From positions 39,001,584 through 39,065,583 of the forward strand of contig CM019719.1 in NCBI GenBank assembly GCA_009760885.1: a stretch of 64,000 nucleotides of DNA, in the 5' to 3' direction. Source of the DNA: Achatina immaculata. Lineage: Eukaryota > Mollusca > Gastropoda > Stylommatophora > Achatinidae. The notes beneath the pieces are model-generated. The model saw only the letters and a list, made by a program, of their open reading frames with translations, was not told the origin of the DNA and did not search any database. Below are positions 22,620 through 33,519 of the stretch, in pieces (position 1 is the first letter of the stretch; each line of letters opens with the position of its first letter). Made by a program: the position numbers and the translations under genes.

Positions 22620-23130
22620 ACAGTTAACGCTTAAGCAATTGTATTCTCCAAAAAGCAAGGCTTGATGTATTTTTAAAAAAGCTTATCTTACTCAGCTGCC
22701 CACCTTTGGAATGCCCTACAATTCACATAAACCTTATAAGTAATATTCGTTCTTATAACTTTAATCTTTGTCTACTTCTGTTTGAAATGGACTATATGCC
22801 TCCCTAAGCATAGTTTAAAGTAGTTTAAAGTATGGCTTGAGTGTTGTAATTTTAAAAAATTATTTTTAATACTGCTTTTCTATAAATTTATTAGTTTTGG
22901 ATGAATGTAAGATTGCAAGTTTATTTCATGTTGTTGCATAATCAGAGTGTAGAGTGTATGGACATGAGATAAGTTTATTTTTTATTTATGTAATCATTTA
23001 ATTGTGTATTCATGATTATTATGCTCATTAACAAATGCTGAATGACTGTGACTGAGTGAAAGCTGTATGATGAAGAGCAGAATGTCAGAGGGCCTACGTG
23101 CTCAATTCTTAACCCTTTGAAAATAAAGTA
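22620..23130 (+). mobile_element. R3 copy 3: degraded LINE-like 3' end
   Basis: Around 22696 one frame reads AAHLWNALQFT then stop, similar to the late AP-LWNSLP motif at the C-terminus of many LINE ORF2 proteins. An AT-rich stretch and the R3 end (gcagaatgtcag ... gaaaataaag, 23070-23128) follow, and then another pyrimidine microsatellite. Family unknown. Confidence 0.5.
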
Positions 23131-23310
23131 TGTTTCTTCGTTCTATTTCTCTCACTCCTTTTCTATCAATCTCTCATTCTTTCCTGCTCTAAATCTGTCT
23201 TACTTTTTCTCATTCTCCCACACCCTTTCACTCCCTCTGTCTCTCTCTTTCTCTTTCACACAGACACACACACGCACTCTCTCACTCTCTCTCTCTCTCA
23301 CTCCCTACCA
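23131..23310. repeat. Pyrimidine/CA microsatellite after R3
   Basis: C/T-rich repeat with an ACAC stretch near 23258-23275. It is the third case of an R3 end leading directly into such a tract. Confidence 0.8.
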
Positions 23311-23314
23311 TTGA

Positions 23315-23900
23315 TTTGTTTGTTTGCTTCAATGTTTTCCATCCATGCCAATTCATACCGCATTACAAAAAGAAAAAAAAACATCAGGAAGAAAAACACA
23401 CTCTCTTCAACTGTTGATAATTCTAACAAGAATACCACACAGAAAAAAAGAATGTTTACAGTGCTGTAAATATGCTTTAAGCTTCAAGCAAAAATCAATA
23501 ATCATTAGCACCTGCGAGACAGGTATTCTAACGGTGGCACCACCTAACTGCGAGACAGGTCTTCCAACGATGGCACCACCTAATGATTCCACCTGGATAG
23601 TTCAAGAAATAAGAAATGTCCCCTGGGAATGTCGTGCATATTGCCACAGCAAATGGAAGAATCTAGAAATTTGTTTTTGGAAACGGGGGAAGGGGGAATC
23701 TGTTTTTATCCATGAAGAAGCAGATATTTTATCCCGTGGATTAAACCTCTCACACAGGAACTCTTTTCCACATCCACTTAAAGAGGAAACGTTTTTTTTT
23801 TTCCTCCAGTATTTGGAGAAATTTTTATATAAGACTGCCCCTGTTCGATATGATGTCTTGCAGGTGAGAATAATATGGTGTCTTGTCTTGTCTTGTCTTG
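23315..23900. other. No recognised gene
   Basis: A 199-codon ORF (23324-23923) covers this stretch but shows no domain. It holds a short tandem duplication around 23510-23585 (two copies of gcgagacaggt ... ggcaccaccta). Confidence 0.4.
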
Positions 23901-24209
23901 GATCTCCAAGAACAGCTAGGTAGCGTTATTTGCAGCCGATGCAGTGAAGATGTTGAAGTACATCATCGTGTCAGCTTCGGAGCCGGTTGTGGCAGCTATT
24001 TTTTTTTCAGTCCCTGGGTACACCTAAAAAGCAGGGGGTGTGCAGTACTTCTTTAGCAGGCTCCACCACTATGAGGACTTTGGAGATCTCTGTCCCTGTT
24101 AGCTAGGCTAGGTCTGTTACTGGGGGGGGGGGGGGTACCAACGGAGAGGTGAGACAGGGTCTTGATCAGCTGTTGTTCGCTAACCCTGATGTTAGCTTGT
24201 CAGCCAAGG
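23876..24209 (-). repeat. R1 copy 6, with cttgt-repeat tail
   Basis: It begins with cttgtcttgtcttgtcttg, the complement of the (acaag)n tail seen at R1 copy 7. It then has gcagccgatgcagtgaagat, the tttcagtccctggg block, ttagcaggctccaccactat, a poly-G run near 24121-24135 and gagacagggtcttgatcagc. It is an R1 inverted relative to copy 2. Confidence 0.85.
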
Positions 24210-24211
24210 GT

Positions 24212-24545
24212 CCCACATTGTCAAAACGTCCAGCGTCTTCGCCTAACTACATATTGTAACCAGATCTTGCCTGTGGCCCACATTGTCAAAACGTCCAGCG
24301 TCTTCGCCTAACTACATATTTTAACCAGATCTTGCCTGTGGCCCACATTGTCAAAACGTCCAGCGTCTTCGCCTAACTACATATTGTAATCAGATCTTGC
24401 CTGTGGCCCACATTGTCAAAACGTCCAGCGTCTTCGCCTAACTACATATTGTAACGAGATCTTGCCTGTGGCCCACATTGTCAAAACGTCTAGCGTCTTC
24501 GCCTCTCTACACATTGTAATCAATTTTGCCTGTGGCCCACATTGG
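24212..24545. repeat. 65-bp minisatellite at the R1 edge, 5 units
   Basis: Units start at 24212, 24277, 24342, 24407 and 24472, and a partial sixth at 24536. Each holds cccacattgtcaaaacgtcc agcgtcttcgcc. The string cagcgtcttcg is R1's normal distal sequence (compare 16163-16173), so the array includes the R1 boundary. Confidence 0.93.
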
Positions 24546-24775
24546 CTACTCGTGAAAAATAATTTGATGATCTAACAGTTCTTCAGTTGAGTTAACCTTT
24601 TGAGAAAGACGGCAAAGAAGGAGAAGTAAAGTGAGCACAAAATACATAGGATAAATAAAGAAAAGGGAAAAGAAAAGAATAGTAAAGCAATGTCCGCCTA
24701 CTGATTCTGTGTGGGACTAATCAAGTTTCATGTATGCAGTTTTACACTGAATGAATAGTGAGACAGTGTGTAAAC

Positions 24776-25203
24776 GCAGTGATCGAGTTAACCGGCGATT
24801 GTTGGTAAATTAACAACAACAATAACAACAAAGGAGGAAAAAAAACCTTTTTGGAAATCATCGGTTACCGTAACCAGTTTATGTTATAAAAAAACTTAGT
24901 AAAATGCAACCAGCGAAACTGGCTGGAGGATAACCGGGCCGATAACGCTGATGATGGCATCAGCCAGTTTTGACTTTTATTTATCAGGTTAGCATTTTGC
25001 AAAGATGAAATCTCGCTGCAAACAAAGGCAGAAAAGAAATTTTCAGACGAACTTTTAACTCCTGTTGATGTCTGTAAAAATGTGTTTAATTTTATTTGAA
25101 AAGAAGTATAAAGTATCGATTTTTTTTTGGAAGTGATGGGTACGACCTACCGGCGATCATTATATTTACACACACTGGTTTCAGAAAAACCTAGCGCGGT
25201 CGC
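24776..25203 (-). mobile_element. R2 copy 2: candidate non-autonomous TIR element
   Basis: Inverted relative to 6434-7048. The left end is cagtgatcgagttaaccggc, and the right end on the minus strand is a decayed agcgaccgcgctagg. Internal blocks of copy 1 are present in reverse order, but there is no 42-bp array. No coding sequence. Confidence 0.6.
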
Positions 25204-25234
25204 TTTAAGTGTATGATAGAGTGACAGAGAAAGA

Positions 25235-25672
25235 GAGAGAGTGTGTGTGTGTGTGTGTGTGTGCGTGTGTGTGTGTGTGTGTGAAAGAGAACGAATGAGC
25301 GAACGAAAGAACAAACTTGATTTTCGAAATGTTAAGAATTGGGAAAGTGGGAAAGAGCTACAGAAAGTGAGAGGGACAGAGAGTAAGAGAGAGAGAGAAA
25401 GTGAGAAAGAGAGGTAGTGAAAAAGAGCATGAGAAATAAAGTGAGGGAATGAGGAAGGTGAGATTTAGAATGAGAGAAGAGAGAGAGAGAGAGAGGCAGA
25501 GAAAGAATGAGAAAGAGTGAGACAAAATGAGAGAAATAATGAGATAATGAGAAAGAGAGTGTGTCTGAGTGGCAACGAAAATGCGAGAGAGACGGACAAA
25601 CAGACAGACAGAAAATGAGAGAAATAGTGAGTGAGAGAGACAAACAAGACAGACAAACAGAAAATAAGAGAA

Positions 25673-25703
<31 letters not shown>

Positions 25704-25740
25704 AAATGAGAGAAAGATTAAGAAAAAAAAATGTAGCACA
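25235..25740. repeat. (GT)n then purine-rich (GAGA)n microsatellite
   Basis: GT repeats at 25240-25281, then about 400 bases almost purely A/G with acagacag interruptions (25595-25700). ORFs on both strands are low-complexity. Confidence 0.9.
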
Positions 25741-25744
25741 TTTG

Positions 25745-26560
25745 TAAGAAAAGTGTGATAAGACGTCTTGTTATGGTTTCCTCATTTTATACATTTGTAA
25801 GCTTAAAAGTAGCATAGTTGTAACACTCTAGTTTCAAGAAAATGCTATGGCGCTCGCAACAACAACAACAACAAAAAGGTAAAAAAAAGAGGTACCTAAC
25901 ACACACACTACCTTACATAAATTACCCCTGAAACTTCAGGATATCTGTTTGCTATTTAGAGAAACGTTCGAGAACACTAGGAGTGTTGGTATATTAAGAC
26001 AGAAACAGATTTTCACCTTTAAAAAAAATCAACACAATATCTCCACTCGGCGTCTAAAATGAAAGCTGTTTAACGCTTTAAATAAAATCTTGAACTTATA
26101 AGATGTCGAAAATAGTCTTCCTCTATTAAACCTTGAGTTATATTGGACCAGAAGTCTTGGTGGCAGGATAAAGTTCGCGGGACTCCCACCCGCCCACCCT
26201 CCGTCTTATATCTTAGAAGCGCCACCGCATCGTCTTTCCTAGATTAACACTCTTTTTCCAATCTATCCCAGCCCACGCAAGGTCTCTCTACTGTGGAACA
26301 CTCCCAAAAGAATTATATTTTAACCGCAGACTTCTTTTTCCGACAAACCTAACAGTCGTCCACTCCATCATCCCCACCCTCATCCCGTAACTAAGCCCAT
26401 CGAAAAGAATGACCCCCCCCCCCCCCCAAAAAAAAAACGTGATAAAGTGATTTGCCCAAACATTTCCCTATTTCAGGGAAGTTAACTCTTTCACTCTAAA
26501 ACATTTGCACTGTTGGTAGGTCTCTCACGACTACGCCATTCATTTTTTCAGAGTGATAGT
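25745..26560. other. No recognised gene
   Basis: Contains a short CAA run (25857-25874) and a poly-C/poly-A run at 26410-26438. No domain or repeat recognised. Confidence 0.45.
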
Positions 26561-26567
26561 CAGACAA

Positions 26568-26805
26568 AGGTAAAGGTAAAATCCCCGTTTTCATGGCTAA
26601 TAGGCATACTAGGGATAAGGTGTTGGGCTCGTCTTTCTAAGAACCATCAGGACATGAAAGTCTGATGCGGTCAGTATCACGCGTGGCCGCATTTACCTTC
26701 CCAGATTTCTCTTGTACCCATTTTACGAGGCTGGGTCGACCTCGGGGCCGTATTGGTCGGAAAAAAAAATCCTGCTCAGCTGGGGATTCGAACCCTCAGT
26801 TATTT
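26568..26805 (-). repeat. SINE-C-like copy, minus strand, head truncated
   Basis: The body matches the other SINE-C copies (gaggctgggtcgacctcggg, then cgtattggtcgg and an A-run). The B box region is seen as ctggggattcgaaccctca, but the A-box half of the tRNA head is missing. The distal body also resembles SINE-A (ggtcagtatcacgcgtggcc), so SINE-A and SINE-C share a module. Confidence 0.75.
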
Positions 26806-26984
26806 AGGTAAGTCTAAATAAAATGAAAAGTAGCACATTTAGTTATCCAATCCATATTTTAAAAAAAAAATTACATTACAAAGCAATTTCCTTCCAGTTT
26901 CTTTGTATCAAAATTTATTCTGGCAGAGCATGGAAATTAATTCAGGGATCAAAGAGTTAACTTTTTTTGTGATTACAGATCCCC

Positions 26985-27710
26985 AGTAGAGAGTCTGGCT
27001 AGGAAAAGAAATATCTCCCTTCTCTCAGAGTCTGGCTAGGAAAAGAAATATCTCCCTTCTCTCAGAGCCTGGCTAGGAAAAGAAATATTTCCCTTCTCTC
27101 AGAGCCTGGCTAGGAAAAGAAATATCTCCCTTCTCTCAGAGCCTGGCTAGGAAAAGAAATATCTCCCTTCTCTCAGAGCCTGGCTATGAAAAGGACAATT
27201 TCCCTTCTCACAAAGCCTGGCTAGAAAAAGAACAATTTCCTTTCTCAACTTCCCTTCTCACAAAGCCCAGCTATGGAAAAGAACAATGTCCCTTCTCACG
27301 GAGCCCGGCTATGGAAAAGAACAATTTCCCTTCTCACAGAGCCTGACTAGGAAAAGAACATTTTCCTTTCTCACAGAGCCTGGCTATATAAAGAACAATT
27401 TCCCTTCTCATAGAGCCTGGGTATGGAAAAGAAATATTTCTCTTCTCACAGAGCCCAGCTATGAAAAGAACAATTTCCCTTCTCACAGAGCTTGGCTAGA
27501 AAAAGGACAATTCCCCTTCTCAACTTCCCTTCTCACAAAGCCCAGCTATGGAAAAGAATACTTTTCCTTCTCACGGAGCCCGGCTATGGAAAAGAACAAT
27601 CTCCCTTCTCACAGAGCCGGCTATGAAAAGAACAATTTCCCTTCTCACAGAGCCCAGCTATAAAAAGAACAATTTCCCTTCTCACAGAGCCTGCCTTGGA
27701 AAAGAACAAT
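26985..27710. repeat. 37-bp minisatellite, ~19 units
   Basis: A regular period of 37 (ctggct at 26995, 27032, 27069, 27106, 27143). The unit reads gagcctggctatgaaaagaa caatttcccttctcaca. Sub-variants (aaatatctccc versus aacaatttccc) form separate blocks. Confidence 0.95.
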
Positions 27711-28020
27711 TTGGTTCCCATACCCTCAAAATTTGGTTCTCATACCTTCATCATTTGGTTCCCATACCCTCAAAATTCGGTTCCTATACCCTCAAAATTT
27801 GGTTCTCATACCTTCATCATTTGGTTCCCATACCCTTTTAAATCTGGTTTCCATGCCCTCAAAATTTGGTTCCCATACCCTTATCATTTGGTTTCCATAC
27901 TCTGAAAATTCGATTTCCATACACTCAAATTTTGCTTTCGTACTCTCAAAATCTGGTCCCCATACTCTCATCATTCGGTTCCCATACCTTCAAAGTTTGG
28001 TTCCCATGCCCTCAAAGGCT
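27711..28020. repeat. 22-bp minisatellite, ~14 units, fused to the 37-bp array
   Basis: Period 22 (27711, 27733, 27755, 27777): tttggttcccataccctcaa a. It starts exactly where the last 37-bp unit ends, inside a hybrid gaacaatttggttccc. Confidence 0.93.
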
Positions 28021-28024
28021 ACGT

Positions 28025-28350
28025 ATACCTCAGGTTATGAACCCCTCCCTCTAGTATATATCCACTAGTCGGCAAATCCAGCACGAACTTTCGGTTATGT
28101 TGGATAAACTTGTACCGGTGTATACAACACGGTAATGGGCGGTATCGAGTTCTTAAGCGAAGCTGTTTGATCTGCTGATGTTTCTGTGAACTGGATCGAA
28201 CTCGCCCCCTAGAGGTTATAGAAACAAACGAGGAATTTCGAAGAGAATTGTATGAAACTCACGAGCACCTGAGCAACGAAGTGATTAGTGCTCTTGTCTC
28301 TCATTGCGGTGGTCATTATTTCGATACAGGTCAACCTAAATAAGAAAAGG
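28025..28350. other. Unassigned stretch with a faint tRNA-like head
   Basis: Mostly unrecognised. Around 28268-28345 gagcaacgaagtgattagtg and atttcgatacagg resemble weak A and B boxes of another SINE head. Weak evidence only. Confidence 0.3.
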
Positions 28351-28353
28351 GGC

Positions 28354-28565
28354 TGGGGGACCGGCCGGCGTAGTGGTTAGAGCTCTCTGTCTACCAATCG
28401 AGTGGTCGAGGGTTCAGCCTCGTAAAACAGGTACCTGAGAAAATCTTGGAAGGAAAGCCAGCGAGGAAAGGAACTGGCTACCCTACCTCATACGCTGATG
28501 GCCCAGCATAATGAGGTCTCTAACGCTTCATCCCCTACGGCATTTGCTATGGGACTACCTACTAT
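28354..28565 (+). repeat. SINE-C copy (tRNA-derived)
   Basis: The head is ccggcgtagtggttagagct and the B-box area gagggttcagcct is damaged by a small deletion. The body has the block shared with 56478-56560 inverted: gatggcccagcataatgagg, tctctaacgcttcatcccct and acggcatttgctatgggact. Confidence 0.85.
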
Positions 28566-28837
28566 CTCAGGCCGGAGTCTGGAAAGAGGAGACACGACCG
28601 GGTATGATACGGAAAATATCGCCATCCATTACGCCAACAGGGCAAAGAAAATAAGGTCATCAGAACCACTTCCTCTACATGCCTCAGCGGCGTGGAAGAG
28701 GAAGCACATGTGAAACTTAAGAAGGCAAGCTTCGAGACAATATGCTGTTTTCATTTTTATAATTGAATTACCTGTTTTTTTTTTCTGCAACAGACAAGAA
28801 TGTAAACAGTTTAGTCGGCCGGAAACGTTGTATGAAG

Positions 28838-29195
28838 GAAAAGAAAAAAGAGAGAGAGAGGGAGAGGGAGGGGAGAGAGGGAGACAGGGGAAGAGAAAGA
28901 GAGGGGAGAGATAGAATGAGAGGGGGAGAGAGATGGAGAGAGACAGGGGAGAGAGAAAGAGAGGGAGGGAAGGAGAGAAAGATAGGGAGGGAAGGAGAGA
29001 GAGGGAGGGAGGGGAGAGAGAAAGAGAGGGGAGAGAGATGGAGAGAGACAGGGGAGAGAGAAGAGAGGGAGGGAAGGAGAGAAAGAGAGGGAGGGAAGGA
29101 GAGAGAGGGAGGGAGGGGGAGAGAGAAAGAGAGGGGAAGGAGAGAGAGAGGGAGAGAGAAGAAAGAGAAGGAAAGGAGAGAAATTACAAACAACA
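28838..29195. repeat. Purine-rich (GAGA/GGGA)n microsatellite
   Basis: About 350 bases of almost pure A/G with internal block duplication (agatggagagagacagggga recurs). It produces several long charged or Ser/Pro/Leu-rich ORFs on both strands, which I reject as genes. Confidence 0.92.
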
Positions 29196-29199
29196 TCTG

Positions 29200-29733
29200 C
29201 ACGTCCCTGGCGCAGACGATGAGCAGACATTTTGTTTTCTCTGCACCTCCGGATCGTGTTTGTTTCCACCGGCGAAAAGTCGGGAATTTGAAGCGCCAAA
29301 GAAAATTAGTGTCGTTCTTCCTCACACAAAACAAATCTCAGGCAGGCCTCCCACACACGCTTCACGCTTGGACTACTGCTAGATGAAGGTTGATATGAAC
29401 ACGAGTGGGTTAACTTTAGGTCTGGGGGGGGGGGGGGGGCGCGGCAGCGTGAGGCTGTGGTTGCATACACAAACCTGGACCAACGCGGATAGGGCAGAAG
29501 GAAGTATCCCAGTGATGACCGAGCTTTCTGTCCTGATGTAAGGAAAAATAACAGGGCTCTCAGGAGAAGAAGCTGTCGATCAGAGACTGTTATGTCTACC
29601 TGGCGGAACGTGGCCAATATTGGGTAAATTATTTACGCTACCTTTTTTGCCCTGAGATATATTGTTGTTTGCGTACAGCATGGGAAATGAAGCTTTTTAC
29701 TTTTGGTGAGTGGTTATGTTCTGTGGTTAGTAC

Positions 29734-29765
<32 letters not shown>

Positions 29766-30020
29766 TATCATCATTCGAAGACTGCAGCATTAGAAAGAGT
29801 ACCGCGCTTGTCCCTGCCAGCGACCGGAAACTGGCCATGATTTTATTAAACCTCTGAGAGATGCTTCTGCTAATAGCATAGACAGTGATGTAAGGTTCAA
29901 CATACTCCCCATAAAGATTAAACCTGTTTTACAGATCAGCCCAGAAAAAAAAAAGCCCACCACGGAGAACTTCCTATCACATCTGGTACAATTTTAGCAA
30001 TTGTGAACAAAGTAGCTATG
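29200..30020. other. No recognised gene
   Basis: Contains a poly-G run (29424-29439) and a (CAT)n microsatellite at 29738-29765. Short ORFs only. Confidence 0.45.
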
Positions 30021-30023
30021 TCC

Positions 30024-30459
30024 GTCTAACACAGCACAGTGTTTCTCAACCTTTTTTTTTCTTTTGATCATGCTCCACCTCAACGCCCCATAGATTCTAC
30101 CCCCTCCCCTCCTCTCCTCCGGCAGCATTCAACCAAGTTCTGAAAAAGTATGATATAAAGATAGTCTGATTGTATAATATAAAGATAGTCTGATTGTATG
30201 ATATAAAGATAGTCTGATTGTGTGATATAAAGATAGTCTGATTGTATGATATAAAGATGGTCTGATTGTATGATATAAATATAGTCTGACTGTATGATAT
30301 AAAGATATTCTGACTGTATGATATAAAGATAGTCTGATTGTATGATATAAAGATAGTCCTATTGTATGATATAAAGATAGTCTGACTTTATGATATAAAG
30401 ATCGTCTGATTGGTCCTCTGTGGGGCGTAAGCCCCACGCTGGGAAACACTGGTCTAACA
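30024..30459. mobile_element. hAT-like MITE with 8-bp target duplication
   Basis: The left terminus cagtgtttctcaacct (from 30037) pairs with the right terminus, which reads cagtgtttcccagcgt when complemented. Direct repeats GTCTAACA flank it at 30024-30031 and 30452-30459, the 8-bp length typical of hAT insertions. Five bases (cagca) sit between the left duplication and the apparent left end. No transposase; the middle is a 24-bp tandem array. Confidence 0.7.
30140..30412. repeat. 24-bp minisatellite inside the hAT-like element, ~11 units
   Basis: The unit is atagtctgattgtatgatat aaag. As 24 is a multiple of three, a minus-strand ORF (30512-30129) passes through and gives a repeated YHTIRLSL peptide. 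This is an artefact of the array. Confidence 0.95.
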
Positions 30460-30464
30460 CCAGA

Positions 30465-31355
30465 CGCCGAAAGAAAGAAAGAGGAAAAAAAAAAAAGCAG
30501 ACAAAAGCACATTAGACGAGATAAAAAAATAAAATGTCTATAACTCGAACCCTAGACTCTGGTCGGACGAACAACCATTCACGTGAGAGGCAATGCACTA
30601 TCAACTTTGGCAGCCGTTATAACACTTTCTGTGACATGGCATTAATCTATGAAGAGCTTAAAGTTCGTGATTACAGGAAGATATAAACGTATCATACAAT
30701 TATCATACTGTATCATACAAATGGAACTTAGATAGATAGATAATTACAGTCTAGAGTCATCTTTGTCGTCTGATTTTTTTTTTTCGCTGCCGATGAAGAT
30801 AACATGAATCAAAACTAATGATAACTTTAAAAATATCACTCCAAAGAAGACCATAATGCTCCACTCTCCTCCTGCGAAGAAGAATCTAGCCACGGTGCCT
30901 GTACTCCCTAGCACTTATGGATATCCAAACAGCCGAGCGCCTATATTTCACGATCCCGCATCTTTCCTTTTTTTGTATGTGTGTGTATGAAACTTCTGAA
31001 TAAACTTCCCCACTGGATAATCAAAGACAACTTTGTCTTGTTTAAATGTATGATCATGACCAAATGACCATTTCCAGCTTCTGCTGTACAATGTTCTGTT
31101 CGTGGAGGCGAAAGAAAACATAACATAGCCAGGGGGAGATAAATGCTCGTCATTTTCCCTTCTCTCCTTAACTTCAACAAAAAGTGGAATTCTGCTATGT
31201 TGAGTAATGGAAATACCAGTGTTTACAATTATAAAGCACATTCTATCACTTATATAGAAACAATACGAACATCATTCCAGATGTAGACACCACTAAACCA
31301 CCTGTAAACAATTACGAGGATTAACGGTCCTTGCAATATTTAAGAGCAGGAAAGA
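30465..31355. other. No recognised gene
   Basis: Near 30540 cgaaccctagactctggtcg resembles an inverted SINE-D head (compare 41640 and 54617). A short gata run is at 30731-30742. Nothing else recognised. Confidence 0.4.
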
Positions 31356-31359
31356 GCCT

Positions 31360-31690
31360 CCAGACCACCGAAGAAACGATGCCTACTACCAGCTAAACAG
31401 AGAAGAACAAATCATCATCCTGAGGCTACGTACCATGCACAACAGGCTAAGATATCATCTGCACAACAAATTCAAGATAAGATTAATAATGAAAGTGCGC
31501 GTGGTACCAATAAGATGACAGTAGACCACATATTGCAGGAGTTCCCAACATATGAAGACAAATATGGCCAGCTACTACACTAGCTCAAAGCAAACTGTAT
31601 GGGGATATCCACGCCCTCCAGATAACCACCAACTACTTCAAAAGTATACAAGTCGACGCCTGAAACTGTTCAAAGAAGAAGAAGAAGAGT
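31360..31690 (+). pseudogene. LINE-E: C-terminal ORF2 remnant (jockey/I-type end)
   Basis: Frames in order give NDAYYQLNREEQIIILRLRT then MHNRLRYHLHN, next TVDHILQEFPTYEDKYGQLL, then LYGDIHALQITTNYFKSIQ and a stop near 31661. This order (LR-H-L ... C-CG ... HILQ-CP-Y ... LYGD) is the C-terminal end seen in many jockey/I-like LINE polymerases. The usual Cys of the HILQECP motif is Phe here. At least two frameshifts and an in-frame stop break it. An (AAG)n tail at 31676-31689 is followed immediately by LINE-B. Confidence 0.75.
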
Positions 31691-31694
31691 ATCT

Positions 31695-33035
31695 TCATTA
31701 TAAAACTACCAAAGAAGGGTGACCTCAGAGATTGTGGGAACTGGAGAGGCATTACCCTACTGCCACTCACCAGTAAAGTCTTTTGCAGAATAATCATCAA
31801 CAAATTGTACCAACACTTGAGGAAAAACTTCGGAAAGAGCAGGCAGGATTTAGGAAAGGAAGATCATGCATAGACCACATATTTGTACTTAGACAAATAT
31901 TAGAACAGCCAAATGAGTGGCATAGCACAACATATGCATTATTCATAGATTTTGAGAAAGTCTTTGACAGTGTCAACAGAGATGCACTGTGGAAAATCCT
32001 AAGATGGCATGGCCTCCCTCATAAAATAGTTAATGTAATCAAAACCCTATACGAGGGTTTTCAGTGCAAAGTGATCTGTGGAGAACATACCTCCAGCAGC
32101 TTTAGGGTACAAACAGGAGTGAAACAGGGATGTGTACTATCACCAACATTATTTATCTTGGCAGTAGACTGGTTAATGAAGGAGGCAACATCAGACAAAC
32201 GCAGAGGATTACAATAGACCCTTGACACAGTGCTGGAGGACCTTGACTTTGCGGACGACATTTGCCTATTATCAAGCAGTCACAAAGATATGCAAGATAA
32301 CATAAACAAGCTAAATCAGAATGCAAACAACATAGGACTAAAGATCAATGTAGGAAAGACAAAGTTAATGAAGCAAAATGTGAACAACAGAAATGTACTC
32401 AGAGTAGATAACAAGTTAGTGGAGGAGGTCAACGAATTTGGATACCTTGGCAGCAGAGTAGTAGAAAATGGAGACAGCACAGAGGACATCAACAGCAGAC
32501 TTACTAGAGCAAACCAGGCTTTTGCAATGTTGCAGACTATATGGAAATAAAAAAAACTAAGCATAAATATGAAAATCAGGATATTTAAGAGTAATGTTCT
32601 AAGTGTACTACTCTATGGAAGTGAATGCTGGAAAATCACCAAAACCATAGAAAACAAGTTGAATTCTTTCCAGACTAAATGTTTACAAAGAATTAGAAAA
32701 ATATTTTGGCCAAACACTATAAGAAATAACATCTTATTAGCAGAAATGCAGATGAAACCACTGACAACAATTATTGAGGAAAGACGCTGGCGATGGTTGG
32801 GACATGTGCTCCGAATGACTGACAACTCACTACCAAAAATAGCACTAAGATGGACACCACAGGGGAGCAGAAGTAAGGGTAGACCAAAAGAGACATGGAG
32901 AAGAACAACAGAAAGGATGTTGAGCAATAGAGGGCTCACCTGGGCAAGAGCAGAAAAAAAGGCGAAGGACAGGCATTTGTGGAAAACCCTTGCGGAAGCC
33001 CCATGTGCCCTGGGCACTTAAGGTTCAGAGAGAGA
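31695..33035 (+). pseudogene. LINE-B copy 2: reverse transcriptase with two stops and a frameshift
   Basis: Colinear with LINE-B copy 1 from about KLQKKGDLRDCGNWRGI to the end. One base is deleted near 31802 (atcatcaacaaattg versus atcatcaacagaattg). A TAG at 32215-32217 replaces the TGG in copy 1. The TAA at 32548-32550 is the same nonsense codon as in copy 1 (5795-5797). Motif A has FIDFEKVFDSV, with Val where copy 1 has Ala; motif B and FADD are intact. It ends at 33019-33021 before a short GAGA tail. Confidence 0.93.
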
Positions 33036-33254
33036 TAGATCTTCATTATGGGAAGATTGATTATCAAAATACAAATCATGAAAATGTATTTACAGTGTAC
33101 ACCGTGATACCTTTCTGTAGTAACAGGAATATTAATTCCATGACAATTCTTTGTTTCTTTAAGTATCACTGAAACACGTTATTTTAGAAGCGCTTTATCT
33201 ATCATACAGTCCTCGAATGAACATCAGTGGACGAAGATGAGTATTCAAACTGAA

Positions 33255-33515
33255 CCCTGCCCCCCACCTCTCTGTTGGTTCTCTAAATAACAGACCTAGC
33301 CTGGCCATCAGCGCAGGGATCACCATAATCCCTGTGGTGGTGGAGTCTGCTGAAGAAGTACACTCCGTGTTTTTTATCCGCGCTCAGGTACAAATAAAAC
33401 AGCCGTCATAAAACGCAGCTCCACACCGACATGATGCTGCTGCGCCTCAACATCTTCACAGCATCGGCTGCAAAGAACGTTAGCCCAAAGACAAGACAAG
33501 ACAAGACAAAACTAC
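33255..33515 (+). repeat. R1 copy 7 with (acaag)n tail
   Basis: Shows cccacctctctgttgg, acagacctagcctggcc, gtggtggtggagtctgctga, cgacatgatgctgctgcgcc tcaacatcttcacagcatcg and gctgcaaagaac, then a tail acaagacaagacaagacaaa (33491-33510). The poly-C run is short in this copy. The tail supports retroposition. Confidence 0.88.
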
Positions 33516-33519
33516 AGTA

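Noticed and set aside
20688..22665. Ser/Leu/Phe-rich ORFs resembling membrane proteins
   Set aside because: Translations of C/T microsatellites; the composition alone explains them.
23324..23923. 199-codon ORF as a possible host gene
   Set aside because: No domain, no repeat-independent support, and it overlaps the R1 tail at its 3' end.
28763..29386. Arg/Glu-rich ORF of 207 codons and its antisense partners
   Set aside because: Purine microsatellite (28838-29195) read in several frames.
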